From positions 304,443 to 368,442 of the forward strand of contig NZ_JAHWFK010000031.1 in the NCBI RefSeq assembly GCF_019710575.1: 64,000 nucleotides of DNA. The letters are read 5' to 3'. The DNA comes from Paractinoplanes polyasparticus (GTDB lineage: Bacteria; Actinomycetota; Actinomycetes; Mycobacteriales; Micromonosporaceae). Both the position numbers and the translations under genes were made by a program. The notes beneath the pieces were generated by a model. That model worked only from the letters and a program-made list of their open reading frames with translations, made no database searches and had not been told where the DNA came from. This document shows positions 49,261 through 57,584 of this stretch, piece by piece (position 1 is the first letter of the stretch; every line of letters starts with the position of its first letter).

Positions 49261-50745
49261 TCAGCTCAGGCTGAACCGCTGCTGGGCCTGGCCGTTGCAG
49301 TCGTAGATCTGGACCTGCTGGCCGTTGCCGGTGCCCCACACGTCCAGGCACCGTCCGGACTGGACGCCGGTGATGGTTCCGTTGGAGTTGACGTTCCACT
49401 GCTGGTTGGTCTGACCGTTGCAGGCGTAGATCTGCACGGCCGAGCCGTTGCCGGAGCCGGCGGCGTCCAGGCACCGCGAGCCGTACACGGTCAGCTGCCT
49501 GCTCGAGCTGAGCGTCCACCTCTGCTGAGCCTGGCCGTTGCAGTCGTAGAGCTGAACCCGCGTGCCGTTGGTCTGCGTCGCGCCCGGCACATCGATGCAG
49601 CGACCCGACTGGGCGCCCAGGATCCGCGTTCCGTCACCGGTGGGCGGGGGCGTGGTCGTCGGCGGGGGAGTGGTGGTCGGCGGGGGCGTGGTGGGGTTGC
49701 TCGGGCCGGCCGAGTTGAGGGCGTTGAGCACCGAGGTGTACGCGGCCTTCTTGTTGCCGTTGCCGTCGAACAGCAGCGGGTTCTCACTGGCCCGCCACGA
49801 GTCGCTGTCGCGGACGCCCCACACCGTGATGCCGATGCAGCGGGGCACGTTGAGACAGGCCTGGGTGAGCCCGGCGTACTGGGTGGTCGACGAGTTGGTG
49901 ACGTCGACCTCGGTCAGCGCCACATCGACCCCGAGGGCCGCGAAGTTCGACAGCGTGGTCTGGAAGTTGCCGGGCAGCGAGCTGCCGCCGGTGAAGTGGG
50001 TCTGCAGCCCCACGCAGTCGATCGGCACGCCCCGGGACTTGAAGTCCCGGATCATGTTGTAGACGCCCTGCGTCTTGCCGTAGGACCAGTTCTCGATGTT
50101 GTAGTCGTTGTAGCAGAGCTTGACCGCCGGGTCGGCGGCGCGTGCCGTGCGGAACGCGACCTCGATCCAGTCGTTGCCGGTGCCCTGCAGGTTGGACGAC
50201 CGCCGGCTGCCGTCCTCGTTGAACGCCTCGTTGACCACGTCCCAGGCGCCGATCTTGCCCTTGTAGTGGGCCAGCACGCCGTTGATGTGATCGATCATCG
50301 CCTGGCGCAGGCTGCTGCCGTTGAGGCTCTGCATCCAGCCGGGCTGCTGGGCGTGCCAGGCCAGCGTGTGGCCCCGCACCTTGAGGCCGCGCTGGGTCGC
50401 CCAGTTGTAGATCTGGTCGCCGGAGCTGAAGTTGAACTGGCCCCGGTTGGGCTGCAGGGCGTCCGGCTTCATCTCGTTCTCGGCCGTGATCATGTTGAAC
50501 TCGCGCGCGGCGATGGTGGTGTACGTCGAGTTGCTGAGCCGGCTCGCCGCGATGGCCGTGCCGAAGTACCGGCCCGACTGGGCGGCCGCGGCGCCGAGCG
50601 TGCTCTCGGCGGCGCTCGCGTTCGGCATCACCATGACCACGCCTGCGGCCGTGACGGCCGCGACAGCGCCGCTGATCAGCAGCCGCAGCCGCAGCGATCG
50701 ACGTCGTGCGGGGCCGGCGGCGCCGGGGGGAGAAAGAACTGCCAC
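49261..50745 (-). CDS. secreted GH10 xylanase with CBM13
   Basis: Endo-xylanase of 494 residues. Signal peptide (about residues 15-45). GH10 barrel: acid/base Glu in WDVVNEAFNEDG (near residue 173), nucleophile Glu in VALTEVDVTN (near residue 285), and ITVWGVRDSDSW. After a PTTTPPPTTTPPP linker, the C-terminal 125 residues form a ricin-B-type CBM13 with three QxW-like repeats (QAQQRW, QTNQQW, QAQQRF). The GTG start follows AAGGGA; a longer in-frame reading starts in non-coding DNA. Regulated by the palindrome at 50911. Confidence 0.92.
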   Translation of the reverse strand: MAVLSPPGAAGPARRRSLRLRLLISGAVAAVTAAGVVMVMPNASAAESTLGAAAAQSGRYFGTAIAASRLSNSTYTTIAAREFNMITAENEMKPDALQPNRGQFNFSSGDQIYNWATQRGLKVRGHTLAWHAQQPGWMQSLNGSSLRQAMIDHINGVLAHYKGKIGAWDVVNEAFNEDGSRRSSNLQGTGNDWIEVAFRTARAADPAVKLCYNDYNIENWSYGKTQGVYNMIRDFKSRGVPIDCVGLQTHFTGGSSLPGNFQTTLSNFAALGVDVALTEVDVTNSSTTQYAGLTQACLNVPRCIGITVWGVRDSDSWRASENPLLFDGNGNKKAAYTSVLNALNSAGPSNPTTPPPTTTPPPTTTPPPTGDGTRILGAQSGRCIDVPGATQTNGTRVQLYDCNGQAQQRWTLSSSRQLTVYGSRCLDAAGSGNGSAVQIYACNGQTNQQWNVNSNGTITGVQSGRCLDVWGTGNGQQVQIYDCNGQAQQRFSLS

Positions 50746-50910
50746 AGGGGTATCCCTTCTTTCGTCCGCGTTCCGGGCATGGAGCATCCCGCGCGGCCGG
50801 GGCAATTCCCGTAAAGGCGCGGGGAATGGTGGGTCGCGCGGCCGGGACCTGAGAACGACGGGCTTCGATTTCGGGTCATGTTGACATGGGTAACACCGCC
50901 GAAACAACAG

Positions 50911-50931
50911 CTTCCGGAAAGTTTCCGGAAG
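50911..50931. promoter_or_regulatory. 21-base perfect palindrome upstream of GH10
   Basis: Arms of ten bases (CTTCCGGAAA and its complement) around a central G. The core GGAAA-N-TTTCC belongs to the GAAANTTTC class reported for actinobacterial xylanase promoters. It sits directly upstream of the weak -35 box of GH10, 166 bases before the start codon. Confidence 0.75.
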
Positions 50932-51190
50932 TTGCTGACGGCTGGGCTGCGGTCCTGTGGTCGCTGCTGCGGACGCTGAACAGCTGGTTCAGCCTGATCG
51001 AGATGCCGTCGCACTCGACGCGGCGCCTGTCGATCGCGAACCGGATCGACGCTGCCCGTAGCTGCCGACCGGAACTTTTGGCACGCGCGGATAGTGCTAA
51101 AACTTCTTGCTGAAAACCTGTTATGCGCATTGAGGGCGGGCCGGAAATGCAGGCTGGGACGGGTGTTCGCGGCTATCGACATTTACATTC

Positions 51191-51219
51191 TTGAAACTCT
51201 GGGAGCGCTCCCGTAACGT
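51191..51219 (+). promoter_or_regulatory. promoter of the CE1-like esterase gene
   Basis: TTGAAA (51191-51196), 17-base spacer, TAACGT (51214-51219). The spacer contains the perfect AGCGCT palindrome. Transcription would start about 45 bases before the ATG. Confidence 0.65.
51201..51212. promoter_or_regulatory. LacI/CebR-type operator inside the esterase promoter
   Basis: GGGAGCGCTCCC, a perfect palindrome matching the known CebR consensus TGGGAGCGCTCCCA at 13 of 14 positions. Being between -35 and -10, binding would exclude RNA polymerase. Confidence 0.8.
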
Positions 51220-51263
51220 TCCTGGCACTTTCCGCGAACTGTCACCGGAATCGAGGAACAACG

Positions 51264-52514
51264 ATGTCGATCCGAAGGCTGGCCGGTGCCGCCGCTGTCC
51301 TGCTGGCCACGGCCGCGGCCCTCGCCGTGGTGACCGCGGCGCCGGCCGGCGCGGCGCTCACCGCCGGGTGCGGCAAGGCGCCGACGCTGACCAGCGGCAC
51401 CCGGACCATCTCCAGCGGCGGTCAGAACCGCACCTACATCTTGCGTGTCCCCGACAACTACGACCGCAACAAGCCGTACAAGCTGATCTTCGCCTTCCAC
51501 TGGCTGAACGGAACGGCGGCGAACGTGGCCGGCGCCGGCTACTACGGCCTCCAGGGGCAGTCGAACAATTCGGCGATCCTGGTCGCGCCGCAGGGCATCG
51601 ACAACGGCTGGGCCAACACCGGCAACCGTGACCTGACCCTGGTCGACAACCTGACCGCGTTGATCGACGGGGACCTGTGCGTCGACACCACGCAGCGGTT
51701 CGCCCTCGGCTGGAGTTACGGCGGTTCGATGAGCTACGCCGTCGCCTGCGCCCGGCCGGCGGTCTTCCGCGCGGTCGCGGTGCTGTCCGGCGCCAACCTC
51801 AGCGGCTGCAGCCCGGGCACCCAGCCGGTCGCCTATCTCGGCATCCACGGCACCTACGACAGCGTGCTCAACATCTCGCTCGGCCGGTCCATCCGGGACA
51901 CCTTCGTCCGCAACAACGGGTGCACGGCGCAGAATCCGCCGGAGCCGGCCCGGGGCAGCCTGACGCACATCGTCACCGCTTACGCGGGTTGCCGCGCCGG
52001 GTACCCGGTGGTCTGGGCGGCGTTCGACGGCGACCACACCCCCGAGCCGGTGGACGGCTCCACCTCGCCCAGCGGCGCCCGCACCTGGGTCGGCGGGGAG
52101 GTCTGGAAGTTCTTCTCGCAGCTGCCCAGCACGACGCCGTCCTCGCCGCCGCCGTCCACTACTCCACCGACCACGCCACCGACCACGCCACCGACCACGC
52201 CGCCGGCCGAGCCCGGCGGGTGCACCGCCGTATACCGGGTCACCGGTCAGTGGCAGGGTGGCTTCCAGGCCGAGGTCACGGTGACAGCCGGCGCCGCGGC
52301 GGTGTCCGGGTGGCGGGTCGGCTGGACGTTCGCCGACGGCCAGCGGATCACCCAGCTGTGGGGCGGCCGCAACACCCCGAACGGCAACGCGCAGACCGTC
52401 GCCAACGAGAGCTGGAACGGCAGCCTGGGTGCGGGGGCGTCGACCACCTTCGGATTCCTCGGGACGTCGACCGGCGCCAACAGCGTGCCCGCGGCCACCT
52501 GCACCCCGGCCTGA
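51264..52514 (+). CDS. secreted CE1-like esterase (PHB depolymerase fold) with CBM2
   Basis: Esterase of 416 residues. Signal peptide at residues 1-30. Catalytic domain resembles LpqC/feruloyl or acetylxylan esterases: PDNYDRNKPYKLIFAFHWLNG, nucleophile Ser in ALGWSYGGSMSY (near residue 152), a GIHGTYDSVL segment with Asp, and a late His in FDGDHTPEP. A TTPPTTPPTTPP linker leads to a CBM2 (CTAVYRVTGQWQGGFQAEV) that should bind cellulose or xylan. It likely removes acetyl or feruloyl groups from xylan. ATG preceded by GAGGAACAACG. Confidence 0.88.
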   Translation: MSIRRLAGAAAVLLATAAALAVVTAAPAGAALTAGCGKAPTLTSGTRTISSGGQNRTYILRVPDNYDRNKPYKLIFAFHWLNGTAANVAGAGYYGLQGQSNNSAILVAPQGIDNGWANTGNRDLTLVDNLTALIDGDLCVDTTQRFALGWSYGGSMSYAVACARPAVFRAVAVLSGANLSGCSPGTQPVAYLGIHGTYDSVLNISLGRSIRDTFVRNNGCTAQNPPEPARGSLTHIVTAYAGCRAGYPVVWAAFDGDHTPEPVDGSTSPSGARTWVGGEVWKFFSQLPSTTPSSPPPSTTPPTTPPTTPPTTPPAEPGGCTAVYRVTGQWQGGFQAEVTVTAGAAAVSGWRVGWTFADGQRITQLWGGRNTPNGNAQTVANESWNGSLGAGASTTFGFLGTSTGANSVPAATCTPA

Positions 52515-52824
52515 CCGCACGACACCGAAACGCCGCACCGCGGCGCCGACGGGGACATGTCCTCGTCGGCGCCGCTGCTCGGTGACGGTTTCGAGCACTG
52601 TGGCGAGGCAGGGGCAAGCGGGCCGTCCACAAGCGCGACGGCTTCCGCTTCGACACCGAGCCCAGCCCGCTCGTGCTGTCGCAGGTGTTCCCGGGCCGGG
52701 CACGGGGGCCGGCCTGCGTCGATGGTTCCCGCGCGCATCCCGGACCGGTGAGGGGGGCGGACGCCGTCGATGGATTCCGGGGCGACCGAGGTTTGTCCCG
52801 GCCCCCGGAGGAAACAATCGGCCC
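52515..52824. other. 310-base gap after the esterase
   Basis: Contains the esterase terminator, then about 240 bases without a supported gene. A stretch near 52615-52700 reads in one frame as HKRDGFRFDTEPSPLVL, which looks protein-like but has no start and matches no family I know; it may be a gene remnant. Confidence 0.5.
52540..52575 (+). terminator. hairpin terminator after the esterase
   Basis: A 36-base nearly perfect palindrome: GCGGCGCCGACG at the left pairs with CGTCGGCGCCGC at the right, and the centre GGGACATGTCCT also folds. Starts 25 bases after the stop codon. Confidence 0.75.
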
Positions 52825-54039
52825 GTGGATGATGGGCAATTGATCGCCGGGCGCTACCGGCTCCGTGAGGTGCTGGGCCAGGGTGGGATGTCGGTCGTCC
52901 GGCGGGCCGACGACGACGTGCTGGGCCGCGAGGTGGCGGTGAAGGTGCTCTCCGTCCAGCTGGCCGGCGACCCGGACCGGCAGCGCCAGATCCGCGACGA
53001 GGCCCGGGCGGTCGCGCGGCTGCGGCACCCGAACGTCGTCGGCGTCTACGACTACGGCGAGTTCGACGACGGCGGCCGCTCGTTGTCGTACGTCGTGATG
53101 GAGCTGGTGGACGGCCGGACCCTGGCCGACATGCTGACCGGCGGTCGGCTCCCGTGGAAGGTGGTGACGCTGGTCGGCGCGCAGGTCGCGGCGGCGCTCG
53201 CGGCCGCCCACGCCGACGGCATCGTGCACCGTGACGTCAAGCCGGCGAACGTCATGGTGACCAGCGGGGGAGTGAAGCTGGTCGACTTCGGCATCTCGGC
53301 CGCGGTCGGCGCGTTCGACGGGGGCGACGGTGAGCTGCTGGGCACGCCCGCCTATCTCGCCCCCGAGCGCATCGAGGGTGGGCCGGTCCGCCCCGCGACC
53401 GACGTGTACGCCCTCGGCCTGCTGATGTATCTCGCGCTGGCCGGCCGGATGCCGTGGCAGGCGTCGACCGTCACCCAGATGGTGCGGGCGCACGTCTACG
53501 CGAAACCGGCGCCGCTGCCCCTGATCCCCGGACTGCCACCCGCGGCCGCCCGGCTCGTGTCGCGTTGCCTGGCCAAGAAGCCCGCCGACCGGCCCAGCGC
53601 GATCGAGGTGGCCGAGGTGCTCGGCGAACTCGCCGGCCTGCCCTCCTCGGCTTTGATGCGCAGCGTGGCCGCGCCCACGGTGCCCCTGCCCGCCGCGAGG
53701 ACCCGCCGCCCGAGCCGGGCCGTGCTGATCGGCGCCGGTGTGGCCGCCGGGCTGATGCTCGCCGGCGGCGCCTGGTGGGCCGACGACGGTCCGGCGAAGC
53801 CGACCCAGGCCGAGGCGGTCACCGCACCGTCCGCCCCCGCACCGTCCGCCACCGCACCGAAGGCCCGGCCGTCGACGTCCACGCCGCAGCGCGCCGTTCA
53901 AGCGGTGGCCGCGAAGCGGGAGCGGACCGGCTCCGCGGTCAAGAGCCAGCCGCACGTGAAGGCGCCGAAGGCGAAACACGCGCCCGGGCCGAAGAAGGGG
54001 GCTGAACCCAAGCCCCCGAAGAAGCCCGGCCGGAAGTGA
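52825..54039 (+). CDS. serine/threonine protein kinase, membrane-anchored
   Basis: Kinase of 404 residues. Hanks motifs: LGQGGMSVV (glycine loop), AVKVL (Lys), HRDVKPANVMV (catalytic Asp near residue 135), DFGISAAV and APERIEG. A single membrane span at about residues 297-318 is followed by a short tail rich in Ala, Pro and Lys (about 85 residues) with no PASTA repeats, so the external part may bind wall polymers by charge. GTG start; GGAGG lies 13 bases upstream, a little far. Set between the xylan esterase and the LysR gene; a role in the response to xylan is possible but unproven. Confidence 0.88.
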   Translation: MDDGQLIAGRYRLREVLGQGGMSVVRRADDDVLGREVAVKVLSVQLAGDPDRQRQIRDEARAVARLRHPNVVGVYDYGEFDDGGRSLSYVVMELVDGRTLADMLTGGRLPWKVVTLVGAQVAAALAAAHADGIVHRDVKPANVMVTSGGVKLVDFGISAAVGAFDGGDGELLGTPAYLAPERIEGGPVRPATDVYALGLLMYLALAGRMPWQASTVTQMVRAHVYAKPAPLPLIPGLPPAAARLVSRCLAKKPADRPSAIEVAEVLGELAGLPSSALMRSVAAPTVPLPAARTRRPSRAVLIGAGVAAGLMLAGGAWWADDGPAKPTQAEAVTAPSAPAPSATAPKARPSTSTPQRAVQAVAAKRERTGSAVKSQPHVKAPKAKHAPGPKKGAEPKPPKKPGRK

Positions 54040-54122
54040 GGCCATGGCTCGGCGGCCGGCTTGCTTGCACCGCGACGCTGCGCGTCCGTCCGTGACGTCG
54101 AACGTGGCGCGCGGAGGACGCC

Positions 54123-54150
54123 TTGACTTCACCCTGAGGGGCGGTAACAT
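54123..54150 (+). promoter_or_regulatory. promoter of the LysR gene
   Basis: TTGACT (54123-54128), 16-base spacer, TAACAT (54145-54150), followed 14 bases later by a LacI-type half-palindrome and the start codon; little or no leader. Confidence 0.55.
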
Positions 54151-54164
54151 CCACGAAACGTCAC

Positions 54165-54176
54165 GTTAGCGCTCAC
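54165..54176. promoter_or_regulatory. LacI-type operator before the LysR gene
   Basis: GTTAGCGCTCAC, one arm mismatch from a palindrome around AGCGCT (GTTAGCGCTAAC being a common LacI-family site). It touches the start codon and would overlap the transcript start. Confidence 0.55.
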
Positions 54177-55145
54177 ATGATGGGTGGGGATGTGGTGGCG
54201 CCGTTGTCCCCGGACGTGAACAGCCTCTCCCGGGTCGAGCTGCGGCAGTTGCGTTATTTCGTCACGCTGGCCGAGGAACTGCACTTCGGCCGGGCCGCGG
54301 CCCGGGAACACATCGTGCAGTCGGCCCTCAGCCAGCAGGTGCAACGCCTCGAGCGGGCGCTGGGCGTGCCGCTCGTCTCGCGCAACACCCGCCGCGTGGA
54401 GCTCACCGCGGCGGGCGAGCGGTTCCTGGCCGACGCTCGTCAGATCCTCGCCCAGGTCGAACGGGCCGCCGGCGCCGTCCAGGACGCTGCCGGGACAGGG
54501 CACATCCTGCGCATCGGCGTGCTCGACGAGGGGTACGCCGCGGTCCGTCCCGTGCTGCACGAGCTGATGACCCGCCACCCCGCCGTCGAGGTGCACATCG
54601 TCCACGCCGGGCTGCCCGACCAGCGCCGCGACCTGATCGAGGGGCGCCTCGACATCGGGGTCGGCCGGGCCTCGGACGTGCCGGCGGAGATCGCCACCGA
54701 GGTGTTCCGGCTCGATGCCCTCGGGGTGCTCGTGCCCGAGGGGCACCGACTCGCCCGTCTCACGGCGGTGCCGGTGGCGCGGCTGGCCGCTGAACGCCTT
54801 CTCCTGCCCGACGAGTCGCAGGCGCCGGAGTTCCGGCGGTTCCTCACCGAGCTGTGCCGCTCGGCGGGCTTCTTCCCCGAGAGCTTCCGGGGCAGCGTGC
54901 AGGGGTTGCGCGCCGGCGCCGACCTGGTCGCCGACGGTCTCTGCGTCATGGTCGCGCCGCAGTCGGCCGGCCCGCTGGCCGGCGTCCGATGGCGTCCGCT
55001 CGTGCAGCCCACCCCGCGCTATCCGTGGTCGTTGCTGTGGCGGGCTCATGACGCGCCGCCGCACGTCGGCGCCGTCGTCGCCACCGCCCGCCGGCTGAGC
55101 CGCCGGCAGGGCTGGGCGGTGAGCGACATCGAGCTGGCCGGCTGA
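54177..55145 (+). CDS. LysR-family transcriptional regulator
   Basis: Protein of 322 residues. N-terminal winged helix (LRQLRYFVTLAEELHFGRAA, SALSQQVQRLERALGVPLV), then the effector-binding domain (LRIGVLDEGYAAVRPVLHEL). Convergent with the second GH51 gene. Start at ATG 54177; a later GTG near 54216 would also leave a full domain. LysR regulators usually act on a neighbouring operon, here either the ABC-GH51 cluster or genes out of sight. Confidence 0.88.
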   Translation: MMGGDVVAPLSPDVNSLSRVELRQLRYFVTLAEELHFGRAAAREHIVQSALSQQVQRLERALGVPLVSRNTRRVELTAAGERFLADARQILAQVERAAGAVQDAAGTGHILRIGVLDEGYAAVRPVLHELMTRHPAVEVHIVHAGLPDQRRDLIEGRLDIGVGRASDVPAEIATEVFRLDALGVLVPEGHRLARLTAVPVARLAAERLLLPDESQAPEFRRFLTELCRSAGFFPESFRGSVQGLRAGADLVADGLCVMVAPQSAGPLAGVRWRPLVQPTPRYPWSLLWRAHDAPPHVGAVVATARRLSRRQGWAVSDIELAG

Positions 55146-55178
55146 CGGTGGTTCGATCCCCCGTCCCCGGGGCCCGCC

Positions 55179-56687
55179 TCAACCGGGCTCGGTCAACCGG
55201 ATCAGGTTCCAGGACAGGGCCGGCAGAACCAGCTGGAGGCGGCCGCCGTCGACCTTCGGATCGGCCAGCCGGCGCGGGGCGACGCGCTCGGGGTGGTCCC
55301 GGTCGTTGACCGCGTCCGGGTCGTCGTCGGCGATGGCGATGTGCTCGCCGGTGACCAGGTGGGGCAGGGAGCGTACGTCCACGTCGAGGGTCATCGGCTC
55401 GTGCTGGTCACGGTTGACCGCGAACAGCGCCACCGACCGGTCGTCGTCCTGCAGCACGGCCACCGCGTCCAGCAGCGGCACTTCGCCGTGGGCGGCCGTC
55501 TCGTGCGACGGTGACTTCGCCTCCGGCCGCAGCACCGTGCCCCGGCCGTAGCGTGACGTCAGGGCGTACGGGTGATAGATGCTCTGCCGCCACGCCGGTC
55601 CGCCCTTGGCTGTCATGATGGGCGCGATCACGTTGACCAGCTGAGCCTGACAGCCGATCTTGACCCGGTCGGCGTGCCGCAGCAGGCTGATCAGCAGGTT
55701 GCCGACGACCACGGCGTCGGTGACCGAGTAGACGTCCTCGATCAGTGCCGGCGCCTCGGCGATGGGCAGGTTCTCCTCGCCCGCGAAGCGGCTCTGATAC
55801 CAGACGTTCCATTCGTCGAACGCGATGGTCAGCCGCTTGGAGTGGCGGCCGACGGCCCGTACGTGGTCGGCGGTGGCCACGACGGCGTCGATGAACCGGT
55901 CGGTGTCCACGGCCGACGCCAGGAAGCTGTCCCGGTCGTCGCCGTGCTGCTGGTAGTAGCTGTGCATGGAGATGTGGTCGACCACGTCGTACGCCTCGGT
56001 GAGCGCGACCCGCTCCCACGTGCCGAAGGTCGGCATCCGGCTGTGCGAGCTGCCCGAGACGACCAGCTCGATGCCGGGGTCGACCAGCCGCATCGCCTTG
56101 CCGGCCTCGGCCGCGAGCCGGCCGTAGTCGAACGCCGTCTTGTGCCCGATCTGCCAGGGCCCGTCCATCTCGTTGCCCAGACACCAGACCTTGATCCCGT
56201 ACGGGTCGCTCGCGCCGTTCGCCCGCCGCCGGTCCGACCAGGCGGTGCCCGACGGGTGGTTGCAGTATTCGACGAAGGCGCGGGCCTCGTCGATGCCGCG
56301 GGTGCCCAGGTTGACCGCCATCATCGTCTCGGCCCCGGCCCGCCCGGCCCAGCGCTGGAACTCGTCCACGCCGACCTGGTTGGTCTCGATGGAACGCCAG
56401 GCCAGGTCGATGCGCGTCGGCCGATCGGCGGCCGGGCCGACGCCGTCCTCCCAGTTGTAGGCCGACACGAAGTTGCCCCCCGGGTAGCGCACGATCGGCA
56501 CGTCGAGCCCGCGGACCAGCTCCAGCACGTCCTGCCGGAAGCCGTCGGCGTCGGCCGTCGGGTGCCCGGGCTCGTAGATGCCGGTGTAGACGCAGCGACC
56601 CAGATGCTCCACGAACGAGCCGTAGATGCGCGGGTCCACGGCGCCGACGCGGAAGGCGGGGTCGACGATGAGAGAGGCGGCAAGCAA
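55179..56687 (-). CDS. GH51 alpha-L-arabinofuranosidase, intracellular
   Basis: Enzyme of 502 residues. Acid/base Glu in VWCLGNEMDGPWQ (near residue 172) and nucleophile Glu in LTIAFDEWNVWYQ (near residue 293). GSFVEHLGRCVYTGIYEPGH and YPGGNFVSAYNWEDGVGP are family signatures. No signal peptide. The TTG start after AAGGGCTGAG is the best fit, 5 bases beyond the permease stop. Last gene of the second ABC operon; it processes what that importer brings in. Confidence 0.9.
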   Translation of the reverse strand: MLAASLIVDPAFRVGAVDPRIYGSFVEHLGRCVYTGIYEPGHPTADADGFRQDVLELVRGLDVPIVRYPGGNFVSAYNWEDGVGPAADRPTRIDLAWRSIETNQVGVDEFQRWAGRAGAETMMAVNLGTRGIDEARAFVEYCNHPSGTAWSDRRRANGASDPYGIKVWCLGNEMDGPWQIGHKTAFDYGRLAAEAGKAMRLVDPGIELVVSGSSHSRMPTFGTWERVALTEAYDVVDHISMHSYYQQHGDDRDSFLASAVDTDRFIDAVVATADHVRAVGRHSKRLTIAFDEWNVWYQSRFAGEENLPIAEAPALIEDVYSVTDAVVVGNLLISLLRHADRVKIGCQAQLVNVIAPIMTAKGGPAWRQSIYHPYALTSRYGRGTVLRPEAKSPSHETAAHGEVPLLDAVAVLQDDDRSVALFAVNRDQHEPMTLDVDVRSLPHLVTGEHIAIADDDPDAVNDRDHPERVAPRRLADPKVDGGRLQLVLPALSWNLIRLTEPG

Positions 56688-56692
56688 GTGGC

Positions 56693-57583
56693 TCAGCCCT
56701 TCAGCCCGGTCCCGGCGATGCCTTGGACGATGTGACGCTGGAACAGCAGGAAGACGGCGACCAGCGGGATGGCGCCCAGCACGGTCGAGGCCATGGTGTC
56801 GGCGTACCGGATGCCGAAGGCGCCCTGCACGGTGGCCAGCCCGACCGGCATGGTCATCAGGTCCGGGTTGGTCAGCACCAGCAGCGGCCACAGCAGCTCG
56901 TTCCACGAGGTGACGAACGTGAAGATGGCGACCGCGGCCACTGCCGGGCGGGCCAGCGGCATCACCACCCCGCGGTAGATGCGGAACCAGCCGGCCCCGT
57001 CGATGCGGGCCGCCTCCTCGAGGTCGCGGGGCAGCCCGTCGAAGAACTGCTTGAAGATGAAGATGGCGACGGCGGTCGGGATCTGCGGCAGGCTCACGGC
57101 CCAGTACGTGTTGAGCAGACCCAGCGCGTCCATCTCGCGGAACTGGGGCACGATCAGCACCTGGCCGGGGATCATGATGCCGGCCAGGATGGCCCAGAAG
57201 ACGAGGTTGCGGTAGCGGAACCTCATCCGGGACAGGGCGAAGCCGGCCAGGCTGGCCGTCACGACCGTGCCCACGGCGGTCAGCGTCGAGGTGATCAGGC
57301 TGGCGCCGAACCAGTTGAGGATCGGCGTGTCCGACAGCACCCGCCCGAACGCGGCGAACGTCGGATCGTCGATCAGCCACGTCGTACGGGTCGTCTCGGC
57401 GTTGGGCTTGAGCGCGGTGTCCACCGCCCAGGCCAGCGGCACCAGCCACAGCAGCGCGAAGGCGATCAGCACACCGAGACAGATCCGGTTGAACAGCCGG
57501 TGCCGCTGATCGATCTTGGCCTGGGTGACGCCGCGGCTCTGCGCGGTCTCCGCCTCCGGTGCGGCGAGCGTCGAGTGGGCCAC
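56693..57583 (-). CDS. sugar ABC transporter permease (MalG-like)
   Basis: Permease of 296 residues with six spans and EAA loop EEAARIDGAGWFRIYRGVVMPLA. Its start follows the upstream permease stop by one base. Part of binding protein - permease - permease - GH51. Confidence 0.91.
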   Translation of the reverse strand: MAHSTLAAPEAETAQSRGVTQAKIDQRHRLFNRICLGVLIAFALLWLVPLAWAVDTALKPNAETTRTTWLIDDPTFAAFGRVLSDTPILNWFGASLITSTLTAVGTVVTASLAGFALSRMRFRYRNLVFWAILAGIMIPGQVLIVPQFREMDALGLLNTYWAVSLPQIPTAVAIFIFKQFFDGLPRDLEEAARIDGAGWFRIYRGVVMPLARPAVAAVAIFTFVTSWNELLWPLLVLTNPDLMTMPVGLATVQGAFGIRYADTMASTVLGAIPLVAVFLLFQRHIVQGIAGTGLKG

Positions 57584-57584
57584 G

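Larger units (their letters stand above)
50746..51263. other. 518-base divergent control region between GH10 and the esterase
   Basis: No supported gene on either strand (short readings here have no ribosome site or family match). It contains the 21-base palindrome, a weak GH10 promoter (TTGTTT, 17-base spacer, TCAACA on the minus strand, 50879-50907) and the esterase promoter with its LacI-type operator. Confidence 0.65.

Noticed and set aside
50876..51130. Short open readings on both strands between GH10 and the esterase
   Set aside because: No ribosome site, weak codon bias and overlap with the 21-base palindrome; better explained as regulatory DNA.
52615..52700. Protein-like stretch HKRDGFRFDTEPSPLVL after the esterase terminator
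   Set aside because: No start codon, no ribosome site, interrupted on both sides and no family recognised; kept as a possible remnant only.
55140..55175. GGTTCGATCCC, resembling a tRNA T-arm
   Set aside because: Only about 33 bases lie between two convergent genes, too short for a tRNA, and no acceptor or anticodon stem can be built around it.
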